NCBI RefSeq assembly: GCF_901001135.1
Contig: NC_042615.1
Location: 488,239,017-488,303,016 of the forward strand
DNA length: 64,000 bases
Origin: Rhinatrema bivittatum
Taxonomy: Eukaryota; Chordata; Amphibia; Gymnophiona; Rhinatrematidae
Direction of reading: 5' to 3'
The translations under genes were made by a program, and so were the position numbers. How positions within the stretch are numbered: position 1 is the first letter of the stretch; each line of letters starts with the position of its first letter. The notes below the pieces were generated by a model. It worked only from the letters and a program-made list of their open reading frames with translations, ran no database searches and was not told where the DNA came from. Below are positions 45,040 through 56,940 of this stretch, piece after piece.

Positions 45040-46120
45040 GTCGATGCCTTCGGCTCCCGACTCTCTCCTACAACTGAAGAATGTTCTTGCCTTGGCATTG
45101 CTGCACAACCCCATCAAGTCCAGTTGAGGATTTGCCCATCTGGCTCAGATGAGGTCCCAGGCCTCCATCGACTACTCCCATTCCCCCTGATCCAACTGCT
45201 GCATGCTGAGGTAATCCGCCTGTACATTGTCCTCTCCTGCAACATCAGATGCTGCGATCTTTTACAGATACTGCTCTGCCCAGACAAATAACTCCTTGGT
45301 CTCCAGAGCCAGTCCTCGACTCCGCGTCCCACCTTGACAATTGATATACACCACCTTGTTGCACTGTCTGAGAGCACTCTCACCACAGACCCTGAACCTG
45401 AGGAACACCCTCAACGCTTTGCGAACTGCTCTCATTTCAAACAATTGATAGACCAGGCCATCTCTACTGGCGAACACCTCCCTTGGGCTGTTCACCCCTG
45501 ACAGACCACCCCCCAGGCTCTGAGACTGGCATATGTGGTCAACACCACCCAGTCCTACTCCACTCCCTTCTCCAAATTGGGTTGCGGCAGCCATCACAAG
45601 AAGCTGGATCTGGAGGCTCCCTCTAGCAGTAAGGGTTTGTAAAACTTCTCTGACAATGGATCCCAAAAGGACAGAAGCGCTCTCTGAAGCAAACGCATGT
45701 GAGCAAAGGCCTATGGTACCAAATCTGACATAGAACCCAGAACCTGCAGATAGTCCCAGCCCCTGGGCACTGGCATGCGCAATAGTTGGGCCATCTGTGA
45801 CTGCAATTTCAGAATCCTGAGATAAGAAACACTTGCCCATACGAGTGTCGAAACTTGCCCCCAAATACTCCAAATACTGATTCAGAACGAGATGACTCTT
45901 TGCTAGAATCACAACCCCGCCCAGGGACCATAACATCTCCAGCACCCTTTGAACTGATCAGCCAAATTTTATCTCCGACTTCTCCCAGATAAGCCAGTTG
46001 TCCAGATAAGGGTGAACCAGAACCCAACAAATTTTGGCGCTCCGAACTTGCCATTAGGGAGCACATATTTTGCAGTCTGCTTCTGCCTGCCATGCTTGCA
46101 ACAGCTGGGCCGCAAGTCAC
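45040..46120 (-). pseudogene. DIRS-3 RT-RNase H remnant
   Basis: Minus-strand reading: LILAKSHLVLNQYLEYLGAS, FDTRMGKCFLS (RT thumb region as in DIRS-2 AKSHLNPIQCLKYLGARFDT), then FRVCGESALRQCNKVVYINC, GGTRSRGLALETKELFVWAE from RNase H. The RT fingers/palm with YLDD are degraded: near 45990-46020 the reading is a YLDN-like LVHPYLDNWLI on the minus strand. Frameshifts throughout. Confidence 0.75.
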
Positions 46121-46850
46121 TTCAGTGACTACCTAAAAACCACCCAGAGCAGCTGCCTACAACGCCTTAGGCTGATAGGACTTAAGCTGCAAACTCCTTG
46201 CTTTCCTCTTCATTTTTTTTTTTAACACAGACAGGTACAAAAAAGAAACCCCAGAAGAAATATTTAATGTCTCCGGAAGATTTGAGGAAGATCTCAGGGG
46301 AAGGAAGGAACCAGGACCCTTGGCTTTCCTACACCTGGATGCTGCAGGCTAAAGCCAAATAGGGATTGCCAGCCCCCACTTGCCTGGCTCGACCTGGGGG
46401 AGGACCCACGAAAGAATCTGAATCCTCAGGGAGCATCTTCTATAATCTTCTCCTAAATTCTTCTCTTGCACTACTCCCTTATTTCTATTCATTTTTGCTA
46501 GACTGCAGGTTTGCACTTCTATTATCTGCTGGAGACAGAGAAATACTGAGGGACTGCAGGTGGCACTCAGTTAAGTAGCAGTTCCTAAAAAGCTTTTTAG
46601 TTCTCTGCCTCCATCTGCTGGTAGGGATGCAAAACCCCACTTGTCTGATCTGTGTATGAACAGGAAAAATGTTTAGCATGCACTATGCACTGAATTTCAA
46701 CACAGTTTTAACATTCAGCTTATTACATTGGTTCCTGTGTTGGTCTCTCTATTCCAGGTAACATGAGTGCTGAGTACTATGGATCAGGATGGGAGGTATC
46801 CAAGTCTCCTTGTCTCACTGTACTGGATCTGTTTAATTTCTTTGTTACAG

Positions 46851-47010
46851 GTGTGCAACTGGAGAGGCCTGGCAAGAGATCATGCTGGCCAGTCTTCCAG
46901 GAAAGCGATGTGACCTGGAATCAGATTACGGCACTGGAGAGGAGTTCACCTGTGGCAGTAATTTTGCTATAGTTTATTTCATCAGTTTCTTCATGCTGTG
47001 TGCCTTCCTG
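46851..47010 (+). CDS. CACNA1F: L-type Ca channel exon 14 of window (domain IV pore, IVS6)
   Basis: 160 nt, phase 1 (completing R) to 0. Acceptor CTTTGTTACAG, donor GTGAGT. It reads CATGEAWQEIMLASLPGKRC, DLESDYGTGEEFTCGSNFAI, VYFISFFMLCAFL. The glutamate in ATGEAW is the fourth EEEE selectivity-filter residue. Two cysteines (KRC…FTC) make the loop disulfide, and FAIVYFISFFMLCAFL is the first half of the IVS6 gate helix with the dihydropyridine/phenylalkylamine tyrosine. GEEFTCGSNFAI and SFFMLCAFL are Cav1.4-like; Cav1.2/1.3 have EEYTCGSNFAI and SFYMLCAFL. Confidence 0.97.
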
Positions 47011-47090
47011 GTGAGTTCCTGTCCAGTGAGGGGGAAAGGGCTGGAGGGTATTGTTACCCATACGGTGTGCTTTTCTGATGAGACCCTTTC
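46992..47090 (+). repeat. CACNA1F: Local duplication of the exon 14 tail and its donor
   Basis: The last 19 exon bases plus the donor start (46992-47014, CATGCTGTG…CCTGGTGA) are followed about 65 bp later by a diverged copy (47060-47086, CATACGGTGTGCTTTTCTGA). An exact 23-base copy occurs at 58016-58038, near the other end of the same intron, and a one-mismatch copy at 58304-58326. The intron sequence after the donor (CCTGTCCAGTGAGGGGG) also matches 57967-57983. This suggests an ancient tandem repeat covering an exon-intron boundary. Confidence 0.65.
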
Positions 47091-47614
47091 CCCAAGGCCG
47101 GTGCAAGGATACTAAGCACCCTAGGCAAACTTTACAGCCTTGTACTCCTCCCCCACTGCTGTTCTCCCCTCCTCCCCACACACAATTAAACATAATGTAT
47201 AGCCCCACCCAGGGATGTGTCCTGTGTAATAATGGATTCCCCTTCTATGAACAGACTTCAGGGGAACTGTCCCTGTAAACCAGCAACTACACTGAAATGA
47301 TACAACACTGCCTCTAAAAACTGCACTAGTCATTGGGCCCAGTATTATTCATGCATAAGCAAAGACAACTGTCTCTCTCCACCCTTTCCACAGCAAATGT
47401 ATAGCAGCACATATTGTTCCTTGACCCACAGGAGGTAGCAGCCCCGGGAAATGCCCTTGACTTTCTGGGAGTGGCATGCAATACTGTAGCGCAATGCTGT
47501 TGCAACCGGGATGAGTAAAAGAAGGTGGCCCTTCACCCCTGGGGTACGATGATGGGGCCAAGAATTCAAAAAGGTTGGCACTTAAACAGCTTACAGCTAG
47601 TTTTACTTATAATC
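47087..47614. other. Intron 14, left part
   Basis: It begins with CCAAGGCCGGTGCAAGGATA / CCTAGGCAAACTTTACAGCC, which looks like the start of a SINE-like repeat. The rest is unremarkable. No gene recognised. Confidence 0.4.
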
Positions 47615-47890
47615 CAAGGAACAGATATTCAAACTGCTGAATATACGGTTATACCACTTAGCCGGATAAGTGACTTATTCGTCTAAATAGTTAGCCATAC
47701 AGAGAGTGGGCGGGCAGTGGGCATAACTGGGCATTGCTACCTATTTGGTTAACTTAGACAGATAAGTAGTGATATTGAGCCTTATCTGGTTAAGTTAGAT
47801 GTGACCCATAACAGGTCTAAAGTTAGCCAGATAACCTTATCTAGCTACCTTTAATATTTATCCAGATATATTCAGCAGCATTGCCGTGCC
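47615..47890. repeat. MITE-like repeat with GGATAAGT/ACTTATCC motifs
   Basis: Ends resemble each other inverted: GATATTCAAACTGCTGAATA against TATATTCAGCAGCATTGCC. The interior has ACTTAGCCGGATAAGTGA, GTTAACTTAGACAGATAAGT and AAGTTAGCCAGATAACCTTA. Non-coding. The same words occur in fragments at 2860-2960 and 32663-32796. Confidence 0.6.
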
Positions 47891-48142
47891 ACTGAAAATT
47901 CATTGTAAGTTAGCCAGAGAAGTCTTATCTTGTGCTCATTGAGGCACAGGATTGGATGCTTAATTTTTGGGCACCTAGTTTTTTGCAGAGTGAATACAGC
48001 TGGATGCACACTTCTCAGATGCCTGTTAGAGCGTACTGACAGACTGATGGCACCTATAGCAAAGAAACCTAAGCGCCTTACTCTGGGTGCTGCTTATCTT
48101 TGTCAAGCATCTTAGCCTGGCGTTCCCTCTAACTTGTGTCTT

Positions 48143-51080
48143 GAAATTCGTTTTTATTGAGTCATTTGCTACAGAACAATAAACAACAGCAGAAGAAAAC
48201 AGCCACAGCAAGTAGTATATTGGCATAGGTGTAAGCATAATGACCCACATTTTTAACATTGCAAAACCCTACAAGCAGAAAACCATGCACGCCCACAAAC
48301 AAGCACACACATAACCCACACAAAACCCACTCAGACCACAAACCCACCAGAAGCATCCCACAGGATAAAGACACTGGTAGAGCGATTAGGTCATCTGTCA
48401 TGTCCCTGGCCAATTGAAAGCTTTAACAAGCAGTAAACTTTTTTTCCCACAAAACAAAATAACCTTTAAAACTTATAGAAAATCTTTGAGTCGCCAAGTC
48501 CCGTTTCTGGATTTATTCCAGCTGTGCAGCCTGCTGCATCAGAGCTTTCCACTGGACGAAGAAAGGAACATCCTCTGATTTCATGCTGAGCAGAATAACT
48601 TTCTTTGTGAGAAAAGGCACAGTCAGAAATCATTTGCCCTCCTGAGGCAGCAAACATCCTGTATCCCAAAAACAGAAATACACAGATACCCCAGACCATG
48701 AGAGATCGCAGCCAAACAATTTAAATAAGTCATGATATGATTCCAAAAAGGCTGTAATTTGGGGCATCCAGTAAACATATGACAAAAAGTACCAGGAGCA
48801 ACTTTACATTTTAAACAAACATCAGATTCCCACAGTTTCATCAAGACACCCCAAACTCTGGAGATATTTGTCCTATGCAATAACTTAAACTGAATATCCC
48901 TTATAGAGGCAGCTAAATAATGTCTATAGATCAGCATAAAGGCATGGGATATCATTTCCGGGGAAGCATACATTCCAAGATCCTCACTGCACTTTCCAGC
49001 CAGGCGAGCCAGATGAGGAGTGGGCAAAGCGGAGAGTAAATGCCTTGCCCAAGTTGCAATTTTTTTAAACATAGGCGTAGTCTCAAAAAAACTTTCCTCA
49101 TCATCAATGAGGACAAGTGGAGAGACATCACCCTTGGTTAAACTATGACAGTAATGCTGAGCCTGAGGCAAAAAAAAATGATGTCTAGATATGTCCCACT
49201 CTCCCCACAATTGTTCAAAGGAGTAAAGACACGAAGAGTCAGTATCCACCAGTTGGGCCACACAACGAAGTCCCATCGCAGACCAACTTTGAAAAATGGA
49301 GTTACTTAAACCAGGGATAAAATTTGGATTCCCAGTTAGTGCAAAAAGGGTGAAATAAGCGTACTGCGAGCCCCTAGCATCTGGCACCAAACCCAGACTC
49401 TCCAAAGAGCCATGAGCCAAAATGCAGAGAGTTTCAGAGAAGACAGTTTGCTGGCAGGTAGATGTTGTAAATTAATCAGGCTATAAGCAGCTGTCCAATC
49501 TGACATCAAACCCTTCACATCAAACTTGGGATGACGGGACACCCACTCTTGCAAGTGGCAGAGAAGGCATGCAGCATTATATATGCATACATCTGGAATA
49601 GCTACTCAGCCGAGTTTGCATTTGAGCCTCAACACATCAAACCCTACCCTCACCCGTCTATTACTCCAGATAAAAGTTCCCACTATAAATCGGTAAACCC
49701 AAAGTGTGGCTGAAAGCCACAGTGGGAGCATTTGATTGGGGTAAAGAAACTTAGGGAGGGCTACCACTGTAACCAAGGCATTTTTCTCCAAAACGGAAAG
49801 GGGGAGGGCTTTCCATCTCAGCAATAAGGTCTTAACATTGCACAAGACAGAATCAATATTGAGGGCATAAAGCTCCTCAATGGAACGTGCCACCTGGATA
49901 CCCAGATACCTAAAATGAGATCCAGCCCAAGTGAATGGAAAAGTCCCATCCCAAGTAGTCTGCAGTTTGGGAGATAGTGGAAAAGCCACTAATTTCCCAC
50001 GGTTGATCTGAAGCCCCGAAAAAGCCCCAAAACAATTGAAAGCTTCAGTAATATCCCCATAGCTGTCAATAGGGTTTCTCACATAGAGCAGCATGTTTTC
50101 GGCAAAAAGGTTTAATTTGACTGACTTCTTCTGAATCTGAATGCCCTGAAACAAGCAAAGGGCTTGCAACTTAATCTCTAAGGATTCCAGAGCAAGGACA
50201 AATAGCAAGGGCGATAGGGGACATCCTTGCCTGTACCCCTGCCTAAAAAGAAAACCTCTGAGAGGGTCCCATTCACCAACAATTGCACCTGATTTAGTCT
50301 ATAGAACAATTTAACCCAAGACAAAATAGAGTCCCCAATATAGCGCTCCAGTACTTGAAGCAAATATGACCAGTCCACACGATCAAATGTTTTTTCAGCA
50401 TTGAGACTGAGAAGAAGGCCAGTGGAATTACTAGGCACGGGGGGAGGAAACAACGACCATCAAAGTTTTAAAGAGATTAGAGTTGGAAAGTCTCCTTTTA
50501 ATAAATCCCATTTGATCTGGAGTGACTACTTCAGAAATCACTGAGTTCACCTGCTGGGCCAAAACCACTGCCAACAATTTAATATCTTGGATAAGGAGAG
50601 AAATGGGCCTATAAGATGGAGTGAGAGTAAGATCTTTCCCTGGCTTAGGTAACAAAACCACAGTAGCAAGATTATGCCCCCTCTCAAATTCCCCCCATTC
50701 CTGAGCAGCAATTTGTAAAATTCCGATCCAAGCCCATCAGGCCCCACCTGGCGCTTTTAAAAGCTTTAGCTGCTGGATAGCCCTGCGGATTTCTGACAAC
50801 TGAATCGGCATGACCAATAGCTCATACACTCGCATGCTCAGCTCTGGCCAGTCCACGCCTCAAAACAAATCATGATAGGCTTGCTCATTAGTGGGCCCAG
50901 CTGTGTACAGTGACTTATAATATGAGACAAATGCTTTGGATATCAAAGAAGTAGTAGTGAGATTCATCAAATTGTCCCTAATATGAGTAATGAGCCCTAT
51001 CTGATGGCCAGTAGAGTTCACCAGCCAGGCCAGCAATTTACTAGATTTGCTTCCCCATTGATAGTTTATATGTGAGATAT
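48143..51080 (-). mobile_element. Tx1/L1-like LINE (minus strand), 5'-truncated
   Basis: Minus-strand pieces in order: LTLTPSYRPISLLIQDIKLL then VVTPDQMGFIKRRLSNSNLF (fingers, near 50460-50640), LLLSLNAEKTFDRVDWSYLL, KLNLFAENMLLYV (catalytic box FADD changed to FAEN), INRGKLVAFPLS, HFRYLGIQVARSIEELYALN, and the C-terminal CLKCKVAPGTFCHMFTGCP (C-x2-C…H-x4-C finger) near 48750-48810. Motifs SYRPISLL, DQMGFIKGR and a C-terminal CCHC are typical of the L1/Tx1 group. The endonuclease domain is absent. The altered catalytic box and stops mean it is dead. Confidence 0.85.
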
Positions 51081-51099
51081 AAGATATTCTGTTGCGCTT

Positions 51100-52640
51100 T
51101 TATATCTAGCAAGAATGTAATTCCCTGTGGGCTGCCTCCAGGCTCTCCTTTGTATCCTGACCAAGATCCCGCAGAGGGGTCTTCTCTTTCTGGACCTGTT
51201 GGCAACTTCTCACAATGCAAAGGTTTCTTGCTTCTTCAGTCACAGGAGAGATCCAATGTCCTTGGACATCGATGCCCTCGTGCTGGAGTGGCCGGAGGAA
51301 AAGCTGCTGTATGCTTTTCCCCCGTGGCTCATGTTGGGCAGAATGATTCAGAAGATTGAGAATCACAGGAGGATGGTGTTTCTGGTGGCACCAGATTGGC
51401 CCAGGAGACCCTGGTATGCAGTTTTGCAAAGACTCCGGTGGACTCTCCCCTCCAGTTTCTGGCACACAGGAATCTGCTACGGCAGGGGCCTGTTCTTCAT
51501 GAAGATCTGACTCGATTTTGTCTTACGATATGGCCCTTGAGAGGGCTCAGTTGCTGAAGCACGGATATTCTACTGTAGTGATTGCCAACTTGCTTCGAGC
51601 AGGAAAGTTCTCCACTTCCTTAGACTATATGCAGGTTTGGTAAGTGTTTGAGGCTTGGTGTGAGGATCGAGGAGATTTTCCTTGTTCAATTAAGATCACA
51701 CTCACTTTGGAAGTTTTGCAGGATGGACTGAATAAAGGATTGGCCCTTAATTCAATAAGGGTACAGGTGGTGGCTTTTGCCTGTTTCCGAGGTCAGGTGG
51801 ATCCTTGTCGGCTCATCCAGATGTGGCCCATTTCTTGAAAGGAGTGAAGCATCTTCGTTCTCCCTTGCGGTTACCGGTGCCCTTGTGGAGTCTTAGTCTA
51901 GTTTTGGAGTTTAGTGGGCTCTACTTTTCGACCGATGCATCACCTTTCCTTGAGGTTACTGACCATGAAAATGGTGTTTCTTGCAGCAATTTGTTCTGCA
52001 TGTCGAGTATCCAAACTGCAGACCTTGTCTTGCCAGGAGATGTTTCTATGAGTGACTCCGGGGATGATACAGCTCCATACTGTTCCTTTCTTTTTGCCAA
52101 AAGTGGTCTTGCATTTTCACTTGAATCAGTCCATTTTCCAGATGTCTCTGGACAGGGAAAGAGATGTGGAGGAATATCGCCTGTTATGGCCCTTGGATGT
52201 CAAAAGGCATATCTAGAGGTATTTGGAGGTTTCTAAACTTCTCAGGAAGACGGATCGCCTGTTTGTTCTCCATGGTAGAAGTAAACAGGGGGAGCCGGCG
52301 TCACGGGCTACAATATCCCGCTGGATTAAGGAGGTAAGCACAGCTGTGTATGTGGATGCTGAGTAACCATTGCCTAGTCAGTTTAGGGCTCAGTCCACTA
52401 GGGCTCAGGCAGTGTCATGGGCAGAGGTTAGATTGTTGTCTCCCATCAACATTTGTCGAGCTGCGACATGGTCCTCTTTACATACCTTTTCCAGGCATTA
52501 TCACCTGGATGTGCAGGCCTGGGAGGACGCAGCCTTCGCATGTACAGTTTTGACTGGACCACAGGCAGCCTCCCGCCCTGTTTGGGAGTAGCTTTGGTAC
52601 ATCCCACTGGTTCTAGATCCACCTGTCTGAACGCGAAGAA
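51100..52640 (+). mobile_element. DIRS-4: 3' half of a DIRS element
   Basis: Plus strand, beginning in the RT-RH C-terminal region (EEKLLYAFPPWLMLGRMIQK, NHRRMVFLVAPDWPRRPWYA at 51295-51420), then the recombinase: LLKHGYSTVVIANLLRAGKF, VFEAWCEDRGDFPCSIKITL, HPDVAHFLKGVKHLRSPLRL, FRAQSTRAQAVSWAEVRLLS (Q-S-T-R in place of H-x-x-R) and SLHTFSRHYHLDVQAWED (catalytic tyrosine) at 52380-52510. A W-to-stop change (TGGTAAGTG) is at 51637-51642. No left end, and the terminal repeat after 52620 is cut by the gypsy relic. Confidence 0.82.
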
Positions 52641-52759
52641 AGGAGAAATTACTATTTACCTGATAATTTCCCTCTCTTGGCTGCCGAATGGTTGTGCTAT
52701 GGTCCTCCTGTGTGGCTGCATGTTCCAGCAGGTGTTGCCATTTTTCCAAGGCCAATCTT

Positions 52760-53870
52760 ACTGCTAACTCCTCACAGTCTCCAATGATGTAGTTCTTCTT
52801 ATCTGGGGAAAACGTTTTTGAGAAGTAGGAGCAGGTCACGAGTGTGCCATTATGGTTATGTTGTAGGAGGACAGCATGTACCCCGAGGTTAGAAGCATTT
52901 ACCTCCAAGATGAATAGCATGTACGGATCTGGATGATGAAAGCACAGGTCAAGGGTAAATTCTTTTTTGAGATATTTGAAGGCCTGGACAGATTTCTGAG
53001 TCCAGTTCATGGAATCAGAGCCCCTTTTAGTCAGGGCTGTAAGGGTGGCCTCTCTGGAGGAGTAAACGGGGATAAATTGTCTGTAGAAATTGGCAAATCC
53101 CAGGAAGTGCTGTATTTTTTTAAGGACCACTGGCAAGGGCCACTCCAGTATGTCCTTTAAATTATCTGGTTCCATTTGTAAACCTTTATGAGAAACAATA
53201 TAACCCAGAAAGGGAAGCTCTTCTGGTTCGAATGTACACTTCTCTTATTTGGTCTAGCGATGGTGCTCCCACAATCTCTGGAGGACCTGTTTCTAATTTG
53301 GTGTGGCAGCGATGCTCAGTCAAGGACTTGGAAAACATCAAGCTGTCATCCAAGAAGACTACCACATGGGAATAGAGCAGGTCTCAGAAGATCTCACTGA
53401 CTATAAATTGGAAAACTGTGGGGCATTGCACGCCCGAAGGGCAACACTAAGTATTCATAGTGACCATCATGAGTGCTAAAGGCAGTTTTCCGCTTGTCAC
53501 CTTCACAGATTCTGATCAGGTTATAAGCCCTCAGAAGGTCCAACTTGGTAAAGAGTTGGACACCCCGAAGGCAGTCAAAGAGCTCAGAGATCAGAGGAAA
53601 AGGATAGTGGGTTTTTTTTAGTAATAGAATTAAGACCATGATAGTCAATGCAAGGACATAGTGACCTATCCTTCTTCCCCATGAAGAAGAATCCGGCTCT
53701 GGCTGCTGAGGAGGAGGGGTGAATGAAGCCCCTATCCAAATTCTCTTTAATGTTCTTGGCCATGGCCTCAGTCTTGGGAGTGGAGAGCGGATATGCTTGA
53801 CCTCAAGGTCAAAGGCCTCATCAGTCTGTCTATCAATCTGTGGTTTTGAGAACGGGCTAGAGATAGGGGC
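52760..53870 (-). pseudogene. Gypsy relic RT-RNase H
   Basis: Minus-strand: PLISELFDCLRGVQLFTKLD, LLRAYNLIRICEGDKRKTAF, HDGHYEYLVLPFGRAMPHSF, LKDILEWPLPVVLKKIQHFL, GFANFYRQFIPVYSS (thumb/connection), NWTQKSVQAFKYLKKEFTLD, LFILEVNASNLGVHAVLLQH (RNase H, first D changed to N), NYIIGDCEELAVRLALEKWQ. Colinear with the chromovirus pol at 35700-36700. Stops and frameshifts present, and the YLDD segment is not cleanly readable. Confidence 0.85.
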
Positions 53871-53879
53871 CTAACTCAT

Positions 53880-54720
53880 TGGCTCATCCACAGGACCTCC
53901 AGTCCACTGCCCTCACCAAGTCCTTCCAGAGTTGAGGGGGCAACTTCCCCATTGAAAGAACTCATGCAGGTAGACCGCTGCAGGCTGTCACCAGAAGAGA
54001 AACAGAGAAGGAGGCGCAATAATCTCTGCCTCTATTGTGTAGGCCAGGGGCACTTGGCAACATGGTGTCCTGCTAAGGCATGAAACACCAGGACTTAGGG
54101 ATGGTGGGATAGGCCAATCTAGGTCAATCCAGCTCCTCTCCCCAAATTCTAGCTGCAGTTTGCCTCTTCTATGAGGGGACCCGCAACCATGTGCAAGCCT
54201 TTCTGGATACAGGCATGGCAAGAAACTTTATTGCAGAGGACCTAGTGAGAAACATGGAATCCATACAGAGCTGTTGGAAACGGCGTTCACTGTCTTCTCT
54301 GTCAAGGTAGAGCTCTTGCTTTGCCGCGTCACCCTGTCTATTTGGCCATTACAGATGCAAGTTGGCCTACTCCACTGAGAGCAGATCCATCTATACATTC
54401 TGCCAAGGGCTATTGAGCATGTCATCTTGGGCCTCCCTTGGGTGATGCAGCACCAGCCCCATATTGCCTGAAATTCCCTGGAGATCACTAGATGGGCTGC
54501 TGCTTGTCAGACACGCTGCCTATCCCAGGCTTGACTGGTGAACCTCCTTGCCCAGTTGGCTGTTGCTGAACTATCTGGTTTACCGCCACAATATTCAGAC
54601 TACTATGATGTATTCAGCAAACAGCAGGTGGATACCTTGCTGCCCCAGCGCTCCTACAATTATGCCATAGACCTAATTCCAAGGTTGTTGGAAGGTCCCA
54701 ACCTGCAAGTTCATCCTTAA
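53880..54720 (+). pseudogene. Inverted gag-NC/protease/RT-start segment
   Basis: Plus strand within a minus-strand relic. It reads RLSPEEKQRRRRNNLCLYCV then GQGHLATWCPAKA (CCHC zinc knuckle C-x2-C-x4-H-x4-C) near 53980-54080, an FLDTGMARNFIAEDLV protease-like stretch (DTG active site) near 54205-54245, and YSDYYDVFSKQQVDTLLPQR, SYNYAIDLIP (start of RT) at 54595-54690. These are exactly the parts missing between the minus-strand gag and RT on either side, so the piece appears flipped in place. Confidence 0.8.
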
Positions 54721-55630
54721 TGGAGTCTAACAGGCCTTGGCGGAAGATTTTGGTCAGAATATCCTACCTCCATTGAAGCTCCACAGCCAGTGTCCTAAAG
54801 CGGATCGCATAGTCCCCCACCGAGGTGGAGCCTTGACAGATCTTGAGCAGTTCTGTTGCAGCTGATGTGGTATAACCAGCCTCATCAAATATGGAGCGAA
54901 ACTCCTAAAGAAACTGGTCCAGTTTGGATAAGAGAGGATCATCCCTCTCCCAGAAGGGAGGAGGCCCAAGCCAATGTCAAACTCCGTAACTGAGACAAGA
55001 TGTATGCCATTTTGGTTTTGTCTGTAGGGAAGAGGACTACCTGAAGGTCAAAGTGCATGCTTCATTGATTAAGGAAACCCCTGTACTCTGAGGACTTGCC
55101 ATGAAACCAATCTGGAGGCGGCAGCTGCGGCACAGGCCTAGGGGCTGGAGTCAGGACCAGCTGTGGTTGGACTACAGAAGGCATAGGAGCCAAAGTTACC
55201 ACTGATAGATTGTTCAGGCAAGCAGCAAGTCTCTCTTAAAACCCCAGTGACCTGATCCAGGATATGCTGCTGCTGCTGTATCTAATGAGCCATGCCTGGA
55301 ATGGCCTGTAAGGCGGCTAGGTCCATTGTGTACATGGCTTCAGCAAACTGTAATTCCGGCACAGAAATAGGTATTGATGAACACTTGGTGCTGAGATGTG
55401 ATTGGCACAGCCTAGCAGGCAAACCCGTTAGGTCCACCCCATCAGCTGGCAGACACACCCTGTAGCGGGACAGACTGGAGCTTCACCTATACCAATCACC
55501 TTCCCCGCAAGTTGAGCCCTTGGGTTCTGGTGGCCGGCAGATCTTAGGTAGGTCCCTAGGGTGGTGATGAGAGTAAGAGTCCAAAAGCTGGGTTGAGGTC
55601 CAGGCAGGCAGCACACAAGGATGTTCAGAG

Positions 55631-56940
55631 TGTTATGACCATCGGTCGCAGACAGCTGCAACCGCTATTACTCACTTTGTGCCTTACTGCCCTCTTTCCT
55701 CTAGGAAGACTCGCGGCTGCGGCTAGCTGCCTCCAACCCTCATGGCTCCATTTCAGGCCTCCTCTGTGCGGCGAGTACACCGCCAACCGCCATGTTTCTC
55801 ATGGACCTCCCTAGGTGCGTGCGCACGCTCCAAGGCCCTACTTATGGATGCCAGGGCAGGAACCTCAGGGGCATCTCCCCTTGATGACATCACTAGCCCT
55901 AGACTCTTAAGCACCATTGGGGCCTCCTTCTAATCGACTTGGCAACGAGTTCCCTTCTTGCTAAATCCTGCTACGCTCTCTACGGTTGTCGGTTCTTGCT
56001 TCCTGCTTCCTGTGGCGTGAGACACACTTGGGTACCTGCTCCTCGGGGGCCCTGCTCCTGTCTCTGGCTATCCGCTCCTCGGAGGGCCCTGCGCCTTGGA
56101 TGCTGTCTACCTTCCCCCTACCTCGGGGATTGCTTCAGGAACTACCCAGCTCGAGAGCCTCCACTTCGGTGTACCCTGCTCTGCGGACCACTGTTGAACT
56201 ACCCAGCTTGTGAGCCTCCACTTCAGTGTACCACACTCTGTGGACCACTGCCAACTTCCCTGCTCATGAGCCTCCACTTCGGTGTACCCTGCTATGCGGA
56301 CCACTGCTGAACTACCCAGCTTGTGAGCCTCCACTTTGGTGTACCCCGCTTTGTGGACCATTGCCGTACTACTCTGCCTTGTGGAGAACTAGTGCTGGTG
56401 TACCCCACTCTGCAAACCACTGCCATCGCTAGGGACCTGTCGCAACTCCTGAACTCGGGTCTACGCTTGTGAACTGTGACTGTTTGGTGCTCTCCTGCTC
56501 CTCGGGGCTACGCCTGGTGTTTCTACTAATCTTGCACCCCGCTCCTCGGGGTAGCATTCCGCCAGCACTCTGAGACTCTACCACACTTCCCCGTTCCTCG
56601 GGGTAGTGTTCCTTGCATTACCGGAGACCCCTGAGTTCTCCTGTCTCTGATCACCTACGTCATTCCTCCGGTGCCTGACACTCTCCGTGGCTCCACCCCC
56701 AGGGTCGCTCTCTCCGCTCCCCCCGCTCCTCGGAGCCTATTCAATACTCCACCACCGGGGGGATCCTGTCTGGCTCATTTCCCCCACAGCCCAGCCTTCC
56801 ACTCTCTTCCTACTTGCTGGCCTGTGCTACACCTAGCTCTGACCTCGCCTCCCGACGGTGAGGCTCAATGGGGCTCCTCCCCGTGGGCGGTACCATCTCT
56901 CACCTTGGGCCAAGGGCCCACTAACCCACAAATCCTAACA
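55631..56940 (+). mobile_element. Solo LTR nested in the gypsy relic, CAGAG target duplication
   Basis: 1310 bp from TGTTATGACCATCGG to AATCCTAACA, flanked by CAGAG at 55626-55630 and 56941-56945. Around 56140-56420 it holds an imperfect tandem array of about 56 bp (GAGCCTCCACTTCGGTGTAC, CTATGCGGACCACTGC; roughly five units), and GCTCCTCGGGG-type repeats follow at about 56500-56760. It ends CACCTTGGGCCAAGGGCCCA like the chromovirus LTRs, a third related LTR family. Confidence 0.92.

Larger units (their letters stand above)
40484..46669 (-). mobile_element. DIRS-3 (minus strand), invaded twice
   Basis: The minus-strand order from the right is left terminal repeat (46480-46669; CCATCTGCTGGTAGGGATGC, TCTGCTGGAGACAGAGAAAT), RT/RNase H remnant (45040-46120), interruption by CR1 plus solo LTR, recombinase (40974-42270), then internal complementary region and right repeat (40484-40960; CAGATCAGTCCAGACAAGTG, AAAAATTAGCAGGTAAGAAC). 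Gag is missing. Without insertions about 3.5 kb remain. Opposite in orientation to DIRS-1, -2, -4 and -5. Confidence 0.87.

Noticed and set aside
55939..56432. Cys-rich frames of about 120 codons
   Set aside because: They are translation of the tandem array inside the solo LTR. The repeats generate similar phantom peptides in several frames.
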